DNA from: Armatimonadota bacterium | GTDB taxonomy: Bacteria; Armatimonadota; SYMT01 | Length of the DNA: 7,621 bases | Direction of reading: 5' to 3' | Assembly: GCA_020696885.1 (NCBI GenBank) | Contig: JAJFMS010000134.1 | Coordinates: forward strand, 1-7,621 | Shown here: one piece after another, positions 1 to 7,146 of the stretch | Layout: the number at the start of each line of letters is the position of its first letter | How positions within the stretch are numbered: position 1 is the first letter of the stretch | Notes under the pieces: generated by a model | Databases searched by the model: none | The model's input: only the letters and a program-made list of their open reading frames with translations | Told to the model about the DNA's origin: nothing | Program-made: the position numbers and the translations under genes

Positions 1-2713
1 CTCCGCTCCGGACTACTGCGTCGTCCGTGTAGCCGGACATGAACACGACGCGGATGTCAGGGTAGCGAGCCTTGATCTCGTCCGCGAGCACTCGTCCGTT
101 GGCGCCTTGCAGCACCACATCGGTCAGCAGCAGATCGATCCGGCCTTCGTGCTTGGCGCAGGTGTCCAGAGCTTCCTCGGCCCGGCTGGCCTGTAGGACC
201 TCGTAGCCGCACCGGCCGAGCATGGCACACACGACCCCCCGGACCATCTCCTCGTCTTCCACCACGAGGATGCGCTCCGAGCCCCGCGCCAGTTGCTGCG
301 AGCTGGCGCCGCGCCGCGCTGCGACGGTCTGCGCCGGGAGGCACGGTAACAGCACGGTAAAGGTAGTCCCGCGACCCTTCTCGGAGGTCACCTCGATGTG
401 CCCGCCGGCCTGCGTGACGATGCCGTAAATGGTGGCCAGACCCAGCCCGGTGCCGCGTCCGGCTTCCTTGGTGGTGAAGAACGGCTCGAAGATGTGCGGC
501 AGCACCTCCGGGCTGATCCCACTGCCGGTGTCGGTTACCGAGAGCTGCACGTAGGCGCCGGCCTCCACCGGGCCGGCCGCGACCGGGACCTCGATGTTCT
601 GCACGCGGAAGGTGAGCGTGCCGCCATCCGGCATCGCGTCACGCGAGTTGACGGCAAGGTTCATCAGCACCTGCTCGATCTGCCCGGCGTCCGCCTGCAC
701 CAGGCCCACCGGCCGCTGGCAGTGCGTTACCAGCTCCACGTCTTCCCCGATGATGCGGCGGAGCATGGCGTGCATGCCCTCCAACACTTCGCTGACGTCC
801 AGCGGACGGGGCGCCACGATCTGCTTGCGGCTGAACACCAGGAGCTGCCGGGTGAGACGGGCCGAGCGCTCGCCGGCCTCGCGGATCTCCCCCAGGCCCA
901 GCCGGGCAAGGGAGCCTTCTTCCGTACCCGGCAACAGGATCTCGGTGTAACCGTTGATCACGGAGAGCAGGTTGTTGAAGTCGTGCGCCACGCCGCCGGC
1001 TAGCCGTCCTACCGCCTCCATCTTCTGGGCCTGGAAGAACTGGCTCTGCAGCTCGCGCTCTGCGCTCACGTCCAGCATCGCACCCACCAGGCGGATCAAC
1101 TCCCCGGCGGCGGCGCGAATCGCCTGAACGTGTGCATTAACCGTGGCGTAGGTGCCGTCGGCGCGCTGGAAGCGATACTCGTGCCCCCAACGCTCTGCGC
1201 CGCTGGCCAGGTGGGCCTCGGTCTGCTGGAGCACGCGGTCCCGGTCTTCGGGGTGGAGATGGCTTACCCACCACTCGTAGACCGGCTCGCACTCTTCCGC
1301 CGAATACCCGAACAGCCGCTTGACGGCCTCCGGGGACCCTACGCTGCCGCTCACCGTGTCCCAGTTCCACACCACCAGGTTGGCCGCGTCGAACACCAGC
1401 CGGAGCTGCTCCTCCCGCTCCGCCAGCGCAGTCACCACCCGCTTGCGCTCGGTGATGTCGATCCCGATGCCGGTCACCTTGTACGGCTGCCCGGATTCGT
1501 CGGAGATGATCCGGCCCTTTCCGAGCATCCAGCCGATGGTGCCGTCGAGCCGCATGATGCGGAACTCGTTGTCCACCTTGTCGGAGAGCTGGCCGTCGCG
1601 GGCGGGCTCTTGCGCCAGCAGATGCCGGTCGTCCGGATGGATGAGCTCCAGCAAAGACGCATGATGGGTGCCCAGCACCTCGCGCGGTACCCCCAGGATC
1701 TCGGGGGTGTTGGCGGAGTACCACACTTCCCCCGTATGCAGGCTCACTTCCCACAGGTGCGCACCGGCCGCTTCCAGCGCGAACTGCATTCGTTCTTCGC
1801 TCTCTCGGAGGCTGCCCTCGGCGGTTTTCTGATCGGTCACGTCGGTGGTGACGGCCATGATCTGCCACCGGCCCTCCGCGATGCTTTTCACTCGCACGTG
1901 CTCACTCAGCCAGCGTATCGTGCCGTCCGCGCGCCGGCAGCGGAACTCCTGGTGGTAGCTCCTCCCGGCGCGGATCTGCGCGTGACCGAAGGCATCCGTT
2001 CGCGCGCGGTCCTCCGTCAGGCGGCTGGCATACCACGCGGAGACGTAGCGTTGTCCCGGCGCCCGCGTTACCGGAAAGAAGCGCTGAGCGGCAGCTTCGG
2101 TCACTTCAACCCGCCAGGCCAGCGCGTCCTCGCCGGTCTCGGTGACCTCGGCGAACCAGAGGAGACACGGAGCTTCGTCCGCCACCAGCGCCAGGAACTC
2201 ATCCTGGCTCTGCGCGGCCTCGGCGCGGCGGATCGCTTGTCGAGCGACCTGACGCATGGCAACGTGGGACTGCGCCAGCGCCGCTAGCTCGGGCAGCACC
2301 TCGAGATCGTCCGCGCACCAGTCGCGAGGATGGACGTCGAGGACATAAAACGCGCCGCTCACCTCGCCCTGCGGCGTGAGCAGCGGCACGCCCAGGTAGC
2401 TGCGAGCCCCCAGTTTGCGAGCCCAGTCCGAGCCGGCGCTGGGCGGGCAGCAGGCGAGGTCGGAGATCGCCTGCGTGTCTCGGGTCGCTATCACTTCGGC
2501 TACAGTAGGCCCAACCGGTGATGTCTCTTCGCACGTCGGGATGGATGGGTCGCTACAGCCAGCCAGCAAAGTGCCTGCGGCATCATAGATCCGGGCGATT
2601 GGCGCCTGGAGCAGGCGACACGCCAGCCGTACCAGGCGAGCGAGCGACTCGTCTTGTGCAGGGTGCGGTACGGTCAAGGACCCGGAGTTCGGTATCGCGG
2701 TCGTTGTTTCCAC
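1..2713 (-). CDS. Hybrid sensor histidine kinase, GAF-PAS-PAS-PAS-HisKA-HATPase-REC (partial, C-terminus cut by left edge)
   Basis: This is a soluble sensor kinase that autophosphorylates on histidine and passes the phosphate to its own receiver domain. The frame stays open for 904 residues to the left edge. Domains in order: GAF about 20-155; PAS 171-296 ending [11 protein letters not shown] 305-424 ending [11 protein letters not shown] 430-552 ending MLDVSAERE; HisKA about 565-632 with phospho-acceptor His577 in GGVAHDFNN; HATPase about 675-790 with N-box Asn689, G1 DTGSG at 728-732 and G2 GTGLGL at 754-759; receiver from about 814 with acidic pair Glu819/Asp820, phospho-acceptor Asp865 in LLTDVV and Ser893 in MSGYTDD. 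The conserved receiver lysine lies outside the window. The GTG start is the first start codon after the in-frame stop at 2747-2749 and has a Shine-Dalgarno; the first in-frame ATG would fall at residue 153 and remove GAF. No membrane segment or signal peptide is seen, so sensing is cytosolic. The ligand and partner regulator are unknown. Confidence 0.95.
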   Translation of the reverse strand, partial: METTTAIPNSGSLTVPHPAQDESLARLVRLACRLLQAPIARIYDAAGTLLAGCSDPSIPTCEETSPVGPTVAEVIATRDTQAISDLACCPPSAGSDWARKLGARSYLGVPLLTPQGEVSGAFYVLDVHPRDWCADDLEVLPELAALAQSHVAMRQVARQAIRRAEAAQSQDEFLALVADEAPCLLWFAEVTETGEDALAWRVEVTEAAAQRFFPVTRAPGQRYVSAWYASRLTEDRARTDAFGHAQIRAGRSYHQEFRCRRADGTIRWLSEHVRVKSIAEGRWQIMAVTTDVTDQKTAEGSLRESEERMQFALEAAGAHLWEVSLHTGEVWYSANTPEILGVPREVLGTHHASLLELIHPDDRHLLAQEPARDGQLSDKVDNEFRIMRLDGTIGWMLGKGRIISDESGQPYKVTGIGIDITERKRVVTALAEREEQLRLVFDAANLVVWNWDTVSGSVGSPEAVKRLFGYSAEECEPVYEWWVSHLHPEDRDRVLQQTEAHLASGAERWGHEYRFQRADGTYATVNAHVQAIRAAAGELIRLVGAMLDVSAERELQSQFFQAQKMEAVGRLAGGVAHDFNNLLSVINGYTEILLPGTEEGSLARLGLGEIREAGERSARLTRQLLVFSRKQIVAPRPLDVSEVLEGMHAMLRRIIGEDVELVTHCQRPVGLVQADAGQIEQVLMNLAVNSRDAMPDGGTLTFRVQNIEVPVAAGPVEAGAYVQLSVTDTGSGISPEVLPHIFEPFFTTKEAGRGTGLGLATIYGIVTQAGGHIEVTSEKGRGTTFTVLLPCLPAQTVAARRGASSQQLARGSERILVVEDEEMVRGVVCAMLGRCGYEVLQASRAEEALDTCAKHEGRIDLLLTDVVLQGANGRVLADEIKARYPDIRVVFMSGYTDDAVVRSG

Positions 2714-2718
2714 GCAGG

Positions 2719-2724
2719 CCCTCC
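2719..2724 (-). promoter_or_regulatory. Shine-Dalgarno that fixes the GTG start of the hybrid kinase
   Basis: On the minus strand GGAGGG is followed by 5 nt (CCTGC) and then GTG at 2713-2711. This is a near-ideal ribosome binding site and supports the GTG start over the later TTG (2677-2675). The site lies in the 101-bp gap after the exported TPR protein gene. Confidence 0.8.
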
Positions 2725-2814
2725 GGTAGCTCTGTAAACGGGAGAGCTATGCCCTGGTTAATAGAGTGTCAGGAAAGAGAGGTAGCGACCCATTGTTGAT
2801 CTGGTAAGGTGAGA

Positions 2815-3648
2815 TTACTTCGGCCCCGGCATGCGTTTGAAGCGTGCTTCGAACACTTTCCGCGCGGCCACGATCTGGTCCCGGTAGAACTCCCCGTCCT
2901 TCTCCTTGACGATGGCCTCGAAGTTGACGCGCAGCTCCTTCTCGGCCGCGGCGGGCTCCGGCGCGGAGAGCACCCGCGCCAGCGAGGCGTATCCCTGCGC
3001 CATCAGCTCCGCGCCGCGGTTCTTGGCCTGCCGGGCGAACTCCGCGGACTGTTGAAACGAGCGGATCGCTTCGGGGAATTTGCCGGCCCCGAGCAGGTGC
3101 GCACCCAGCACCCAATGCGCGTTGTGCATCGGCTCCGCGCCGCGCTTTAGCTCCACGGCCAGCCGCAGGTTGGTGCGCGCCGCGTCGAAGCCGGTGGCTT
3201 CGTCCGCCGGGGTAGGCGAGATCCCCTCGTCCGCCCAGCCGGGCCAGGTGAACGAGGCGAGGTCGTAGGCCATCGCCTTGCCGATGCCGCGCAGGTCCGT
3301 CGCCGTCTTCTCATCCGCGCCTTTGGCCCGGCTCAGGCAGTAGAGCACGCCGCTGCGGCCGACCACTACCAGCGCGGGCAGGTCGTGCTTCTTCCAGTAC
3401 AGATCGTTCATCACGCGGTAGTACCGCTGGGCCACGGCCTTCGGCTCGCCCTCTGCCTCCAGAAACTCCGCGACGGCGTAGCTGTCCTGCGTGCGGAAGA
3501 TCTTGCGGACCGGCTCTACGGCCGGGTCGGGCTGCTGGGACTGCGGCGCGGCCTTCTCCTCGCCCGCGGCGACTGGCACGAGGACGGTGAGCGCCAGCCA
3601 GGCTGCGGTCCCCAGCACGCGATGGGATCGGATTCTTGTGGTCGCCAT
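2815..3648 (-). CDS. Exported TPR-containing protein of unknown function
   Basis: The 277-residue protein is complete, from ATG at 3648 to TAA at 2817-2815. The N-terminus looks like a Sec signal peptide: basic residues at 5-10, a hydrophobic core at about 11-27, and a likely cleavage in PVAA|GEE after Ala28. A low-complexity, Gln/Pro-rich linker (about 32-47) follows, then a globular region. Residues about 174-207 fit one tetratricopeptide repeat ([18 protein letters not shown] and on), and helices with similar spacing continue to about 250, so the C-terminal half is probably a short helical-repeat scaffold for protein contacts. No catalytic motif is visible. A single Cys (104) in [10 protein letters not shown] and a Trp-rich stretch FTWPGW (133-138) stand out. 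I do not recognise a named family. It lies upstream of the kinase on the same strand with a 101-bp gap, and divergent from acs with 143 bp between them, so its promoter must be in the shared gap. Periplasmic or cell-surface location is inferred. Confidence 0.82.
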   Translation of the reverse strand: MATTRIRSHRVLGTAAWLALTVLVPVAAGEEKAAPQSQQPDPAVEPVRKIFRTQDSYAVAEFLEAEGEPKAVAQRYYRVMNDLYWKKHDLPALVVVGRSGVLYCLSRAKGADEKTATDLRGIGKAMAYDLASFTWPGWADEGISPTPADEATGFDAARTNLRLAVELKRGAEPMHNAHWVLGAHLLGAGKFPEAIRSFQQSAEFARQAKNRGAELMAQGYASLARVLSAPEPAAAEKELRVNFEAIVKEKDGEFYRDQIVAARKVFEARFKRMPGPK

Positions 3649-3655
3649 TTGGTTT

Positions 3656-3660
3656 CCCTC
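3656..3660 (-). promoter_or_regulatory. Shine-Dalgarno of the exported TPR protein
   Basis: On the minus strand GAGGG lies 7 nt (AAACCAA) before the ATG at 3648-3646. It is a moderate but well-spaced ribosome binding site and supports the start that gives an intact signal peptide. Confidence 0.6.
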
Positions 3661-3776
3661 TGGTCACGGAGGTTCCAGGAGACGGCGTCTGGGTCCTGCA
3701 GGCTTTCAGCGGACGCGCGTTCAACCATAGACCAGACGGCCGGGCGGCGGCGCCTCGCCGGAGCAGATTCACGGAT

Positions 3777-3781
3777 AGGAG
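3777..3781 (+). promoter_or_regulatory. Shine-Dalgarno that fixes the acs start
   Basis: AGGAG lies 10 nt before the ATG at 3792. The frame stays open upstream to about 3636, but those 52 extra codons read as arginine/proline-rich sequence unlike any Acs N-terminus and would run back into the divergent neighbour. The ribosome binding site and the family length therefore select 3792. Confidence 0.75.
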
Positions 3782-3791
3782 ATCAGGGTTC

Positions 3792-5750
3792 ATGGCTACG
3801 GACGAACAAGCCATCGAGGCGTTGCTGGACGAAGCGCGTCTCTTTCCGCCGGCCGCGGAGTTCACGGCGCAGGCGAACGTAAAGTCACCGGACATCTACG
3901 AGCAGGCCGCGGCGGATCCGGATGGCTTCTGGGCGGGCATTGCGGAGGAGCTCCACTGGTTCCGTAAGTGGGACCGCGTACTGGAATGGAACGAGCCGTT
4001 CGCGAAGTGGTTCGTCGGCGGGAAGCTGAACGCGGCCTACAACTGCCTGGACCGGCACCTGGACTCCGCCACCAAGAACAAGGTGGCCATCCACTGGGAA
4101 GGCGAGCCCGGGGACGTCCGCAGCCTCACCTACCACCAGCTCTGGCGGGAAGTGTGCAAGTGCGCGAATGCCCTGAAGAGCCTGGGCGTGCGGAAAGGCG
4201 ACCGCGTGACGCTCTACATGCCGATGGTGCCGGAGCTGGCCATCGCGTGCCTGGCGTGCGCCCGCATCGGCGCCGCGCACTCCGTGGTGTTCGGCGGTTT
4301 CAGCGCGGACTCCCTGGCGGATCGGATCCAGGACTCGGAGTCCAAGGTGGTGGTGACCGCGGACGGCGGCTACCGCCGGGGCGGCATCGTGCACCTGAAG
4401 AAGGCGGCCGACGAGGCGCTGAAGCACTGCCCGGGCGTGGAGAAGGTGGTGGTGCTGGAGCGCGTGGGGCATCAGCACGCGCCCGTACACATGCAGGCCG
4501 GCCGCGACGTCTGGTGGCATGACGTGGTGGAGGACGCCTCCGCGAACTGCCCCGCGGAGGAGATGGATGCCGAAGACCTGCTCTTCATCCTCTACACTAG
4601 CGGCAGCACCGGCAAGCCCAAGGGCATCGCGCACACCACCGGCGGCTACCTCACCGGCACCTACCTCACCACCAAGTGGGTCTTCGACCTGAAGCCCACG
4701 GACATCTACTGGTGCACTGCGGATATCGGCTGGGTCACCGGGCACAGCTACATCGTGTATGGGCCGCTGGCCAACGGCGCCACCCAGGTGATGTACGAAG
4801 GCGCGCCGGACTTCCCGGACAAGGACCGCTTCTGGGCGATTTGCGAGAAGTACGGCGTCACCATCTTCTACACCGCGCCCACGGCGATCCGCGCATTCAT
4901 GCGGTGGGGCGACGAGCACGTGAAGCAGCACGATCTCTCCTCGCTGCGCCTGCTCGGCAGCGTGGGTGAGCCGATCAATCCGGAAGCGTGGATGTGGTAC
5001 CACGAGACGGTAGGCGGCGGCCGCTGCCCGATCGTGGACACCTGGTGGCAGACGGAGACCGGCCATATGATGATCTCGCCGCTGCCCGGGATCGTCTCCA
5101 CCAAGCCCGGCTCCGCCACCCGCGCCCTACCGGGCATCTTCATCGACGTGGTGGACAACAACGGCAACAGCGTGCCGCGCGGCTCCGGCGGCTACCTGGT
5201 GATCCGGCGCCCCTGGCCCGGGATGCTCCGCACCCTCTACCGGGATCCGGAGCGATACCAGGAGGTGTACTGGAGCCGCTTCAAGGGCATGTACTTCGCC
5301 GGCGACGGCGCCAAGCGGGACGAGGACGGCTACCTCTGGGTGCTGGGCCGCGTGGACGACGTGATGAACGTCTCCGGTCACCGCCTCAGCACGATGGAGG
5401 TGGAGAGCGCCCTGGTGGACCACCCCTCGGTGGCCGAAGCGGCCGTCATCGGCAAGAAGCACGACATCAAGGGCGAGACGCCCGCGGCGTTCGTGACGGT
5501 GAAGATGGGGATCGAGGCGAACGACGCGCTGGCGGAAGAGCTGAAGCGGCACGTCGGCAACAAGATCGGCGCCATCGCCCGGCCGGAGAGCATCGTCTTC
5601 ACGGCGGAGCTGCCGAAAACCCGCAGCGGCAAGATCATGCGCCGCCTGCTGCGCGACGTGGCCGAAGGCCGCGCGCTGGGGGACACCACCACCCTCGCCG
5701 ATCCCACCGTGGTCGCCTCTCTCCGCGAGAAGTACGAAGGCCAGGAGTAG
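3792..5750 (+). CDS. acs: Acetyl-CoA synthetase, AMP-forming (acetate--CoA ligase)
   Basis: This cytosolic enzyme makes acetyl-CoA from acetate, ATP and CoA through an acetyl-adenylate, feeding acetate into central metabolism. The 652 residues from the ATG match the usual Acs length. Visible motifs are the phosphate-binding loop [11 protein letters not shown] (268-278); WWQTETG (418-424), whose second Trp (419) closes the acyl pocket in acetate-specific members; the hinge region [13 protein letters not shown]; and the C-terminal [11 protein letters not shown] with catalytic Lys614. In Salmonella Acs the equivalent lysine (609) is the Pat acetylation site, so control by acetylation is plausible, but no Pat/CobB gene is in the window. 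The N-terminal Acs cap region ([19 protein letters not shown]) is present. Two arginines that contact CoA in Salmonella Acs appear to be Gly198 and Gly589 here by eye alignment. acs is divergent from the exported TPR gene and converges on the nucleotidyltransferase gene, so it is probably monocistronic. No clear sigma-70 promoter was found in the upstream gap. Confidence 0.98.
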   Translation: MATDEQAIEALLDEARLFPPAAEFTAQANVKSPDIYEQAAADPDGFWAGIAEELHWFRKWDRVLEWNEPFAKWFVGGKLNAAYNCLDRHLDSATKNKVAIHWEGEPGDVRSLTYHQLWREVCKCANALKSLGVRKGDRVTLYMPMVPELAIACLACARIGAAHSVVFGGFSADSLADRIQDSESKVVVTADGGYRRGGIVHLKKAADEALKHCPGVEKVVVLERVGHQHAPVHMQAGRDVWWHDVVEDASANCPAEEMDAEDLLFILYTSGSTGKPKGIAHTTGGYLTGTYLTTKWVFDLKPTDIYWCTADIGWVTGHSYIVYGPLANGATQVMYEGAPDFPDKDRFWAICEKYGVTIFYTAPTAIRAFMRWGDEHVKQHDLSSLRLLGSVGEPINPEAWMWYHETVGGGRCPIVDTWWQTETGHMMISPLPGIVSTKPGSATRALPGIFIDVVDNNGNSVPRGSGGYLVIRRPWPGMLRTLYRDPERYQEVYWSRFKGMYFAGDGAKRDEDGYLWVLGRVDDVMNVSGHRLSTMEVESALVDHPSVAEAAVIGKKHDIKGETPAAFVTVKMGIEANDALAEELKRHVGNKIGAIARPESIVFTAELPKTRSGKIMRRLLRDVAEGRALGDTTTLADPTVVASLREKYEGQE

Positions 5751-5757
5751 AGCCCCG

Positions 5758-5810
5758 GGACCCCACCCCGCCCTTCAGGCACCCCTCCCCACCTTTGGTG
5801 GAGAGGGGCC
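5758..5810 (+). repeat. Palindromic REP-like element, copy A
   Basis: This 53-bp G/C-run element begins 8 bp after the acs stop. Its first 34 bases (5758-5791) match the reverse complement of 5902-5935 at 33 of 34 positions, and its last 9 (5802-5810, AGAGGGGCC) match the reverse complement of 5879-5887. It can fold on itself: 5782-5793 pairs with 5797-5808 around a TTT loop (12 positions, one C-A mismatch). A small GCC/GGC stem lies at 5770-5780. I see no open frame or target-site duplication. Size, internal palindromes and inverted pairing resemble REP sequences; the family is not identified. In acs mRNA it would be a strong 3' structure. Confidence 0.8.
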
Positions 5811-5833
5811 GAGGGCATAGGGCGGGAGGGTCT

Positions 5834-5854
5834 TGGCCGAACCAGCTTCGGCCA
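5834..5854. terminator. Perfect 8-bp hairpin between the repeat copies, possible two-way terminator or attenuating structure
   Basis: TGGCCGAA (5834-5841) pairs fully with TTCGGCCA (5847-5854) across a 5-nt loop (CCAGC). It lies midway in the gap between two converging genes, where a two-way transcription end is expected. Neither side has a run of T, so it is not a canonical intrinsic terminator. It may instead be the core of the spacer between the two repeat copies. Confidence 0.45.
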
Positions 5855-5878
5855 GGCATTACCCACCTTCCGAACCAC

Positions 5879-5935
5879 GGCCCCTCTCTATCCGGAACGG
5901 ATGGGGAGGGGTGCCCGAAGGGCGGGGTGGGGTCC
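5879..5935 (-). repeat. Palindromic REP-like element, copy B (inverted relative to copy A)
   Basis: This 57-bp copy lies in opposite orientation to copy A. It folds into a longer hairpin: 5881-5894 pairs with 5898-5911 around a GAA loop (14 positions, two of them G-T wobbles). A second perfect hairpin GCCC-GAA-GGGC is at 5913-5923. Its tip sequence (TATCCG/CGGATG) differs from copy A (ACC/GGT), while the outer arms are nearly identical. The outer end reaches 5935, the last base of the neighbouring gene's TAG stop on the minus strand (5937-5935), so the element abuts that gene exactly. Confidence 0.8.
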
Positions 5936-7116
5936 TACCCGTCGCTGCGTCCGCCGGGGCGGCCCCGCACCAGTTGCCACGCGCGGTCGACCGGATACCG
6001 GACGTAGTAGCCGGCAACGTTCTGATCGGCCGTGAGGCGATAGCGCCATCGAAGGTGCTCCGGGGTGGGGAAGAGCAGCCGGAAGAGATAGCGGCAGCGG
6101 GAAGGGAGATCCGGCAGCTCCGAAAGAGAGCGCACCCGGTCCAGGCCCCGGAGCGCCGGGCTTCCGGCATCCGGAAGTGTGCCAGCCACCAGTGCCTCTC
6201 GCGGGATTCGCGGCGTGCCCTCCGGCAGTCCGGGGATCGAGAGGCGCCACTCCTCGGCAACGGTCTGCAGCACCCGCGCCGCGGCCGGCTCCACGTTCCA
6301 CCTCCGGGCGGTGCGCCAGAGCTCGGGCCAGTCCAGCTCCGGCCCGAAGCGGCGGATGACCGCGACGAGGTCCGCCAGGCCTTTCAGCGGCGCGTAGTCT
6401 TCTTCCAGGTGGCGCGTGTAGTGAACCGCCGTCTGGAGCAAGAAGTGGCTCCAGCTCAAGCGGAGCAGTGAGCTGCCGGGGGGAGCGACCGCGTCCCGCC
6501 ACAGCTCCGGGGTAGCGACCGCGCGGTCTCCCCTCCGCTCCAGCACGTTGACGTGCAGCTCGATCACTGTGCCATCGGGGTGTACGAACGGCGGCAGGTG
6601 CACCTGCGCGATGCCGAGCTGCTCTTCTTCCGGCGAGCTGTAGGCGCTCACCTCGGCGTACCCGAGGGCGGCAAGCTGCGCCCGCGCGGCCGCTACGCGC
6701 TCTTCCGGGATGAGCAGGTCCAGGTCCCCGAGGTGGCGGCAGCCCCGGTCACCGTAGGCCCAGTCCATCGCCGCGGCGCCTTTGAACAGGATGGCGGGGA
6801 TGCCGGCGTCGGCCAGGGCGGCGGCTACCTGGTCCAGACGGCGATAGAGGGCGGCGTTCCGCGCGAACTGCTCCACCGCGAGCCGCCGCCAATCCGCGAG
6901 AACGGGCGGCGGTGCGGAGTGCTCTCCGGCCGCAAGCCGACCGAACAGCGCGCCGCCCAGGCCGTGCGCCTGCGCCCAGCGTGTCAGCGCCTCCCAGTCC
7001 GCACCCTCCGGCGGCAGCGCCCCGGAGGTGTCGTCCCGGCTGAGGAGCGATCCGCACAGTGTGAGGAGAAGCTCCGTGGTCTCCGGAGACGGGGGCGCCT
7101 GGACTGGGGCGGACAT
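5935..7116 (-). CDS. Nucleotidyltransferase-fold family protein (PF14907-like)
   Basis: The 393-residue protein has the pattern of the 'uncharacterised nucleotidyltransferase' family: an N-terminal helical region, then ILFKGAAAM (109-117), HLGDLDLLIP (128-137) with the metal-binding pair Asp131/Asp133, a third likely acid Glu187 in VIELHVN, and a helical C-terminal half with Trp-rich stretches and LRWRYR near 355-360. Family members are thought to transfer a nucleotide to an unknown acceptor; several occur next to peptide-modification or polysaccharide genes, but none is visible here. The acidic triad looks intact, so activity is plausible; the substrate is unknown. The ATG at 7116 gives the family-like start and a 29-bp gap to the upstream gene. 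A GTG at 7194 would add 26 residues but overlap that gene by 49 bp. No Shine-Dalgarno precedes the ATG, so translation may depend on coupling to the upstream gene. The gene converges with acs. Confidence 0.87.
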   Translation of the reverse strand: MSAPVQAPPSPETTELLLTLCGSLLSRDDTSGALPPEGADWEALTRWAQAHGLGGALFGRLAAGEHSAPPPVLADWRRLAVEQFARNAALYRRLDQVAAALADAGIPAILFKGAAAMDWAYGDRGCRHLGDLDLLIPEERVAAARAQLAALGYAEVSAYSSPEEEQLGIAQVHLPPFVHPDGTVIELHVNVLERRGDRAVATPELWRDAVAPPGSSLLRLSWSHFLLQTAVHYTRHLEEDYAPLKGLADLVAVIRRFGPELDWPELWRTARRWNVEPAAARVLQTVAEEWRLSIPGLPEGTPRIPREALVAGTLPDAGSPALRGLDRVRSLSELPDLPSRCRYLFRLLFPTPEHLRWRYRLTADQNVAGYYVRYPVDRAWQLVRGRPGGRSDG

Positions 7117-7126
7117 AGGTGGGGGA

Positions 7127-7146
7127 GCGCCGCGGCGAGGCGGCGC
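7127..7146 (-). other. Intergenic GC hairpin between the two right-hand minus-strand genes
   Basis: GCGCCGC (7127-7133) pairs perfectly with GCGGCGC (7140-7146) over a 6-nt loop. It begins within the last base of the upstream gene's stop codon and ends 10 bp before the nucleotidyltransferase ATG, in the place where a ribosome binding site would sit. It has no T-run. It could slow readthrough or affect initiation of the downstream gene, or be a chance product of high GC. Confidence 0.4.

Noticed and set aside
1137..1868. 243-codon minus-strand frame within the kinase region
   Set aside because: It is in another frame of the same strand as the PAS domains and is Arg/Gly-rich without motifs; the kinase frame explains the DNA.
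1130..2287. Long open frame (385 codons) on the plus strand opposite the kinase
   Set aside because: It lies antisense to the clear kinase motifs, reads as His/Arg/Leu/Pro-rich sequence with no domain, and is typical of shadow frames in high-GC coding DNA.
2729..2747. 5-bp inverted repeat GCTCT/AGAGC upstream of the kinase
   Set aside because: It is too short and has a 9-nt loop; it is likely chance and has no supporting context.
2750..2772. Possible promoter for the kinase on the minus strand (CTGACA, 2772-2767)
   Set aside because: The -35 resembles TTGACA, but no -10 box with more than three matches lies at 15-18 bp spacing.
3636..3791. 52-codon upstream extension of acs
   Set aside because: The extension is unlike Acs N-termini and overlaps the divergent gene's start; the AGGAG-ATG at 3792 gives the expected 652 residues.
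3885..5066. 393-codon minus-strand frame opposite acs
   Set aside because: It is His/Val/Arg-rich with no recognisable domain and fully overlaps the motif-bearing acs frame.
5751..5934. CRISPR array or small mobile element in the convergent gap
   Set aside because: Only two copies occur and they are inverted rather than direct and regularly spaced; there is no open frame, terminal signal or target-site duplication.
4988..6007. 339-codon plus-strand frame over the acs end and the repeat gap
   Set aside because: It is Arg/Gly-rich, runs through the repeat pair into the opposite-strand gene, and has no motifs.
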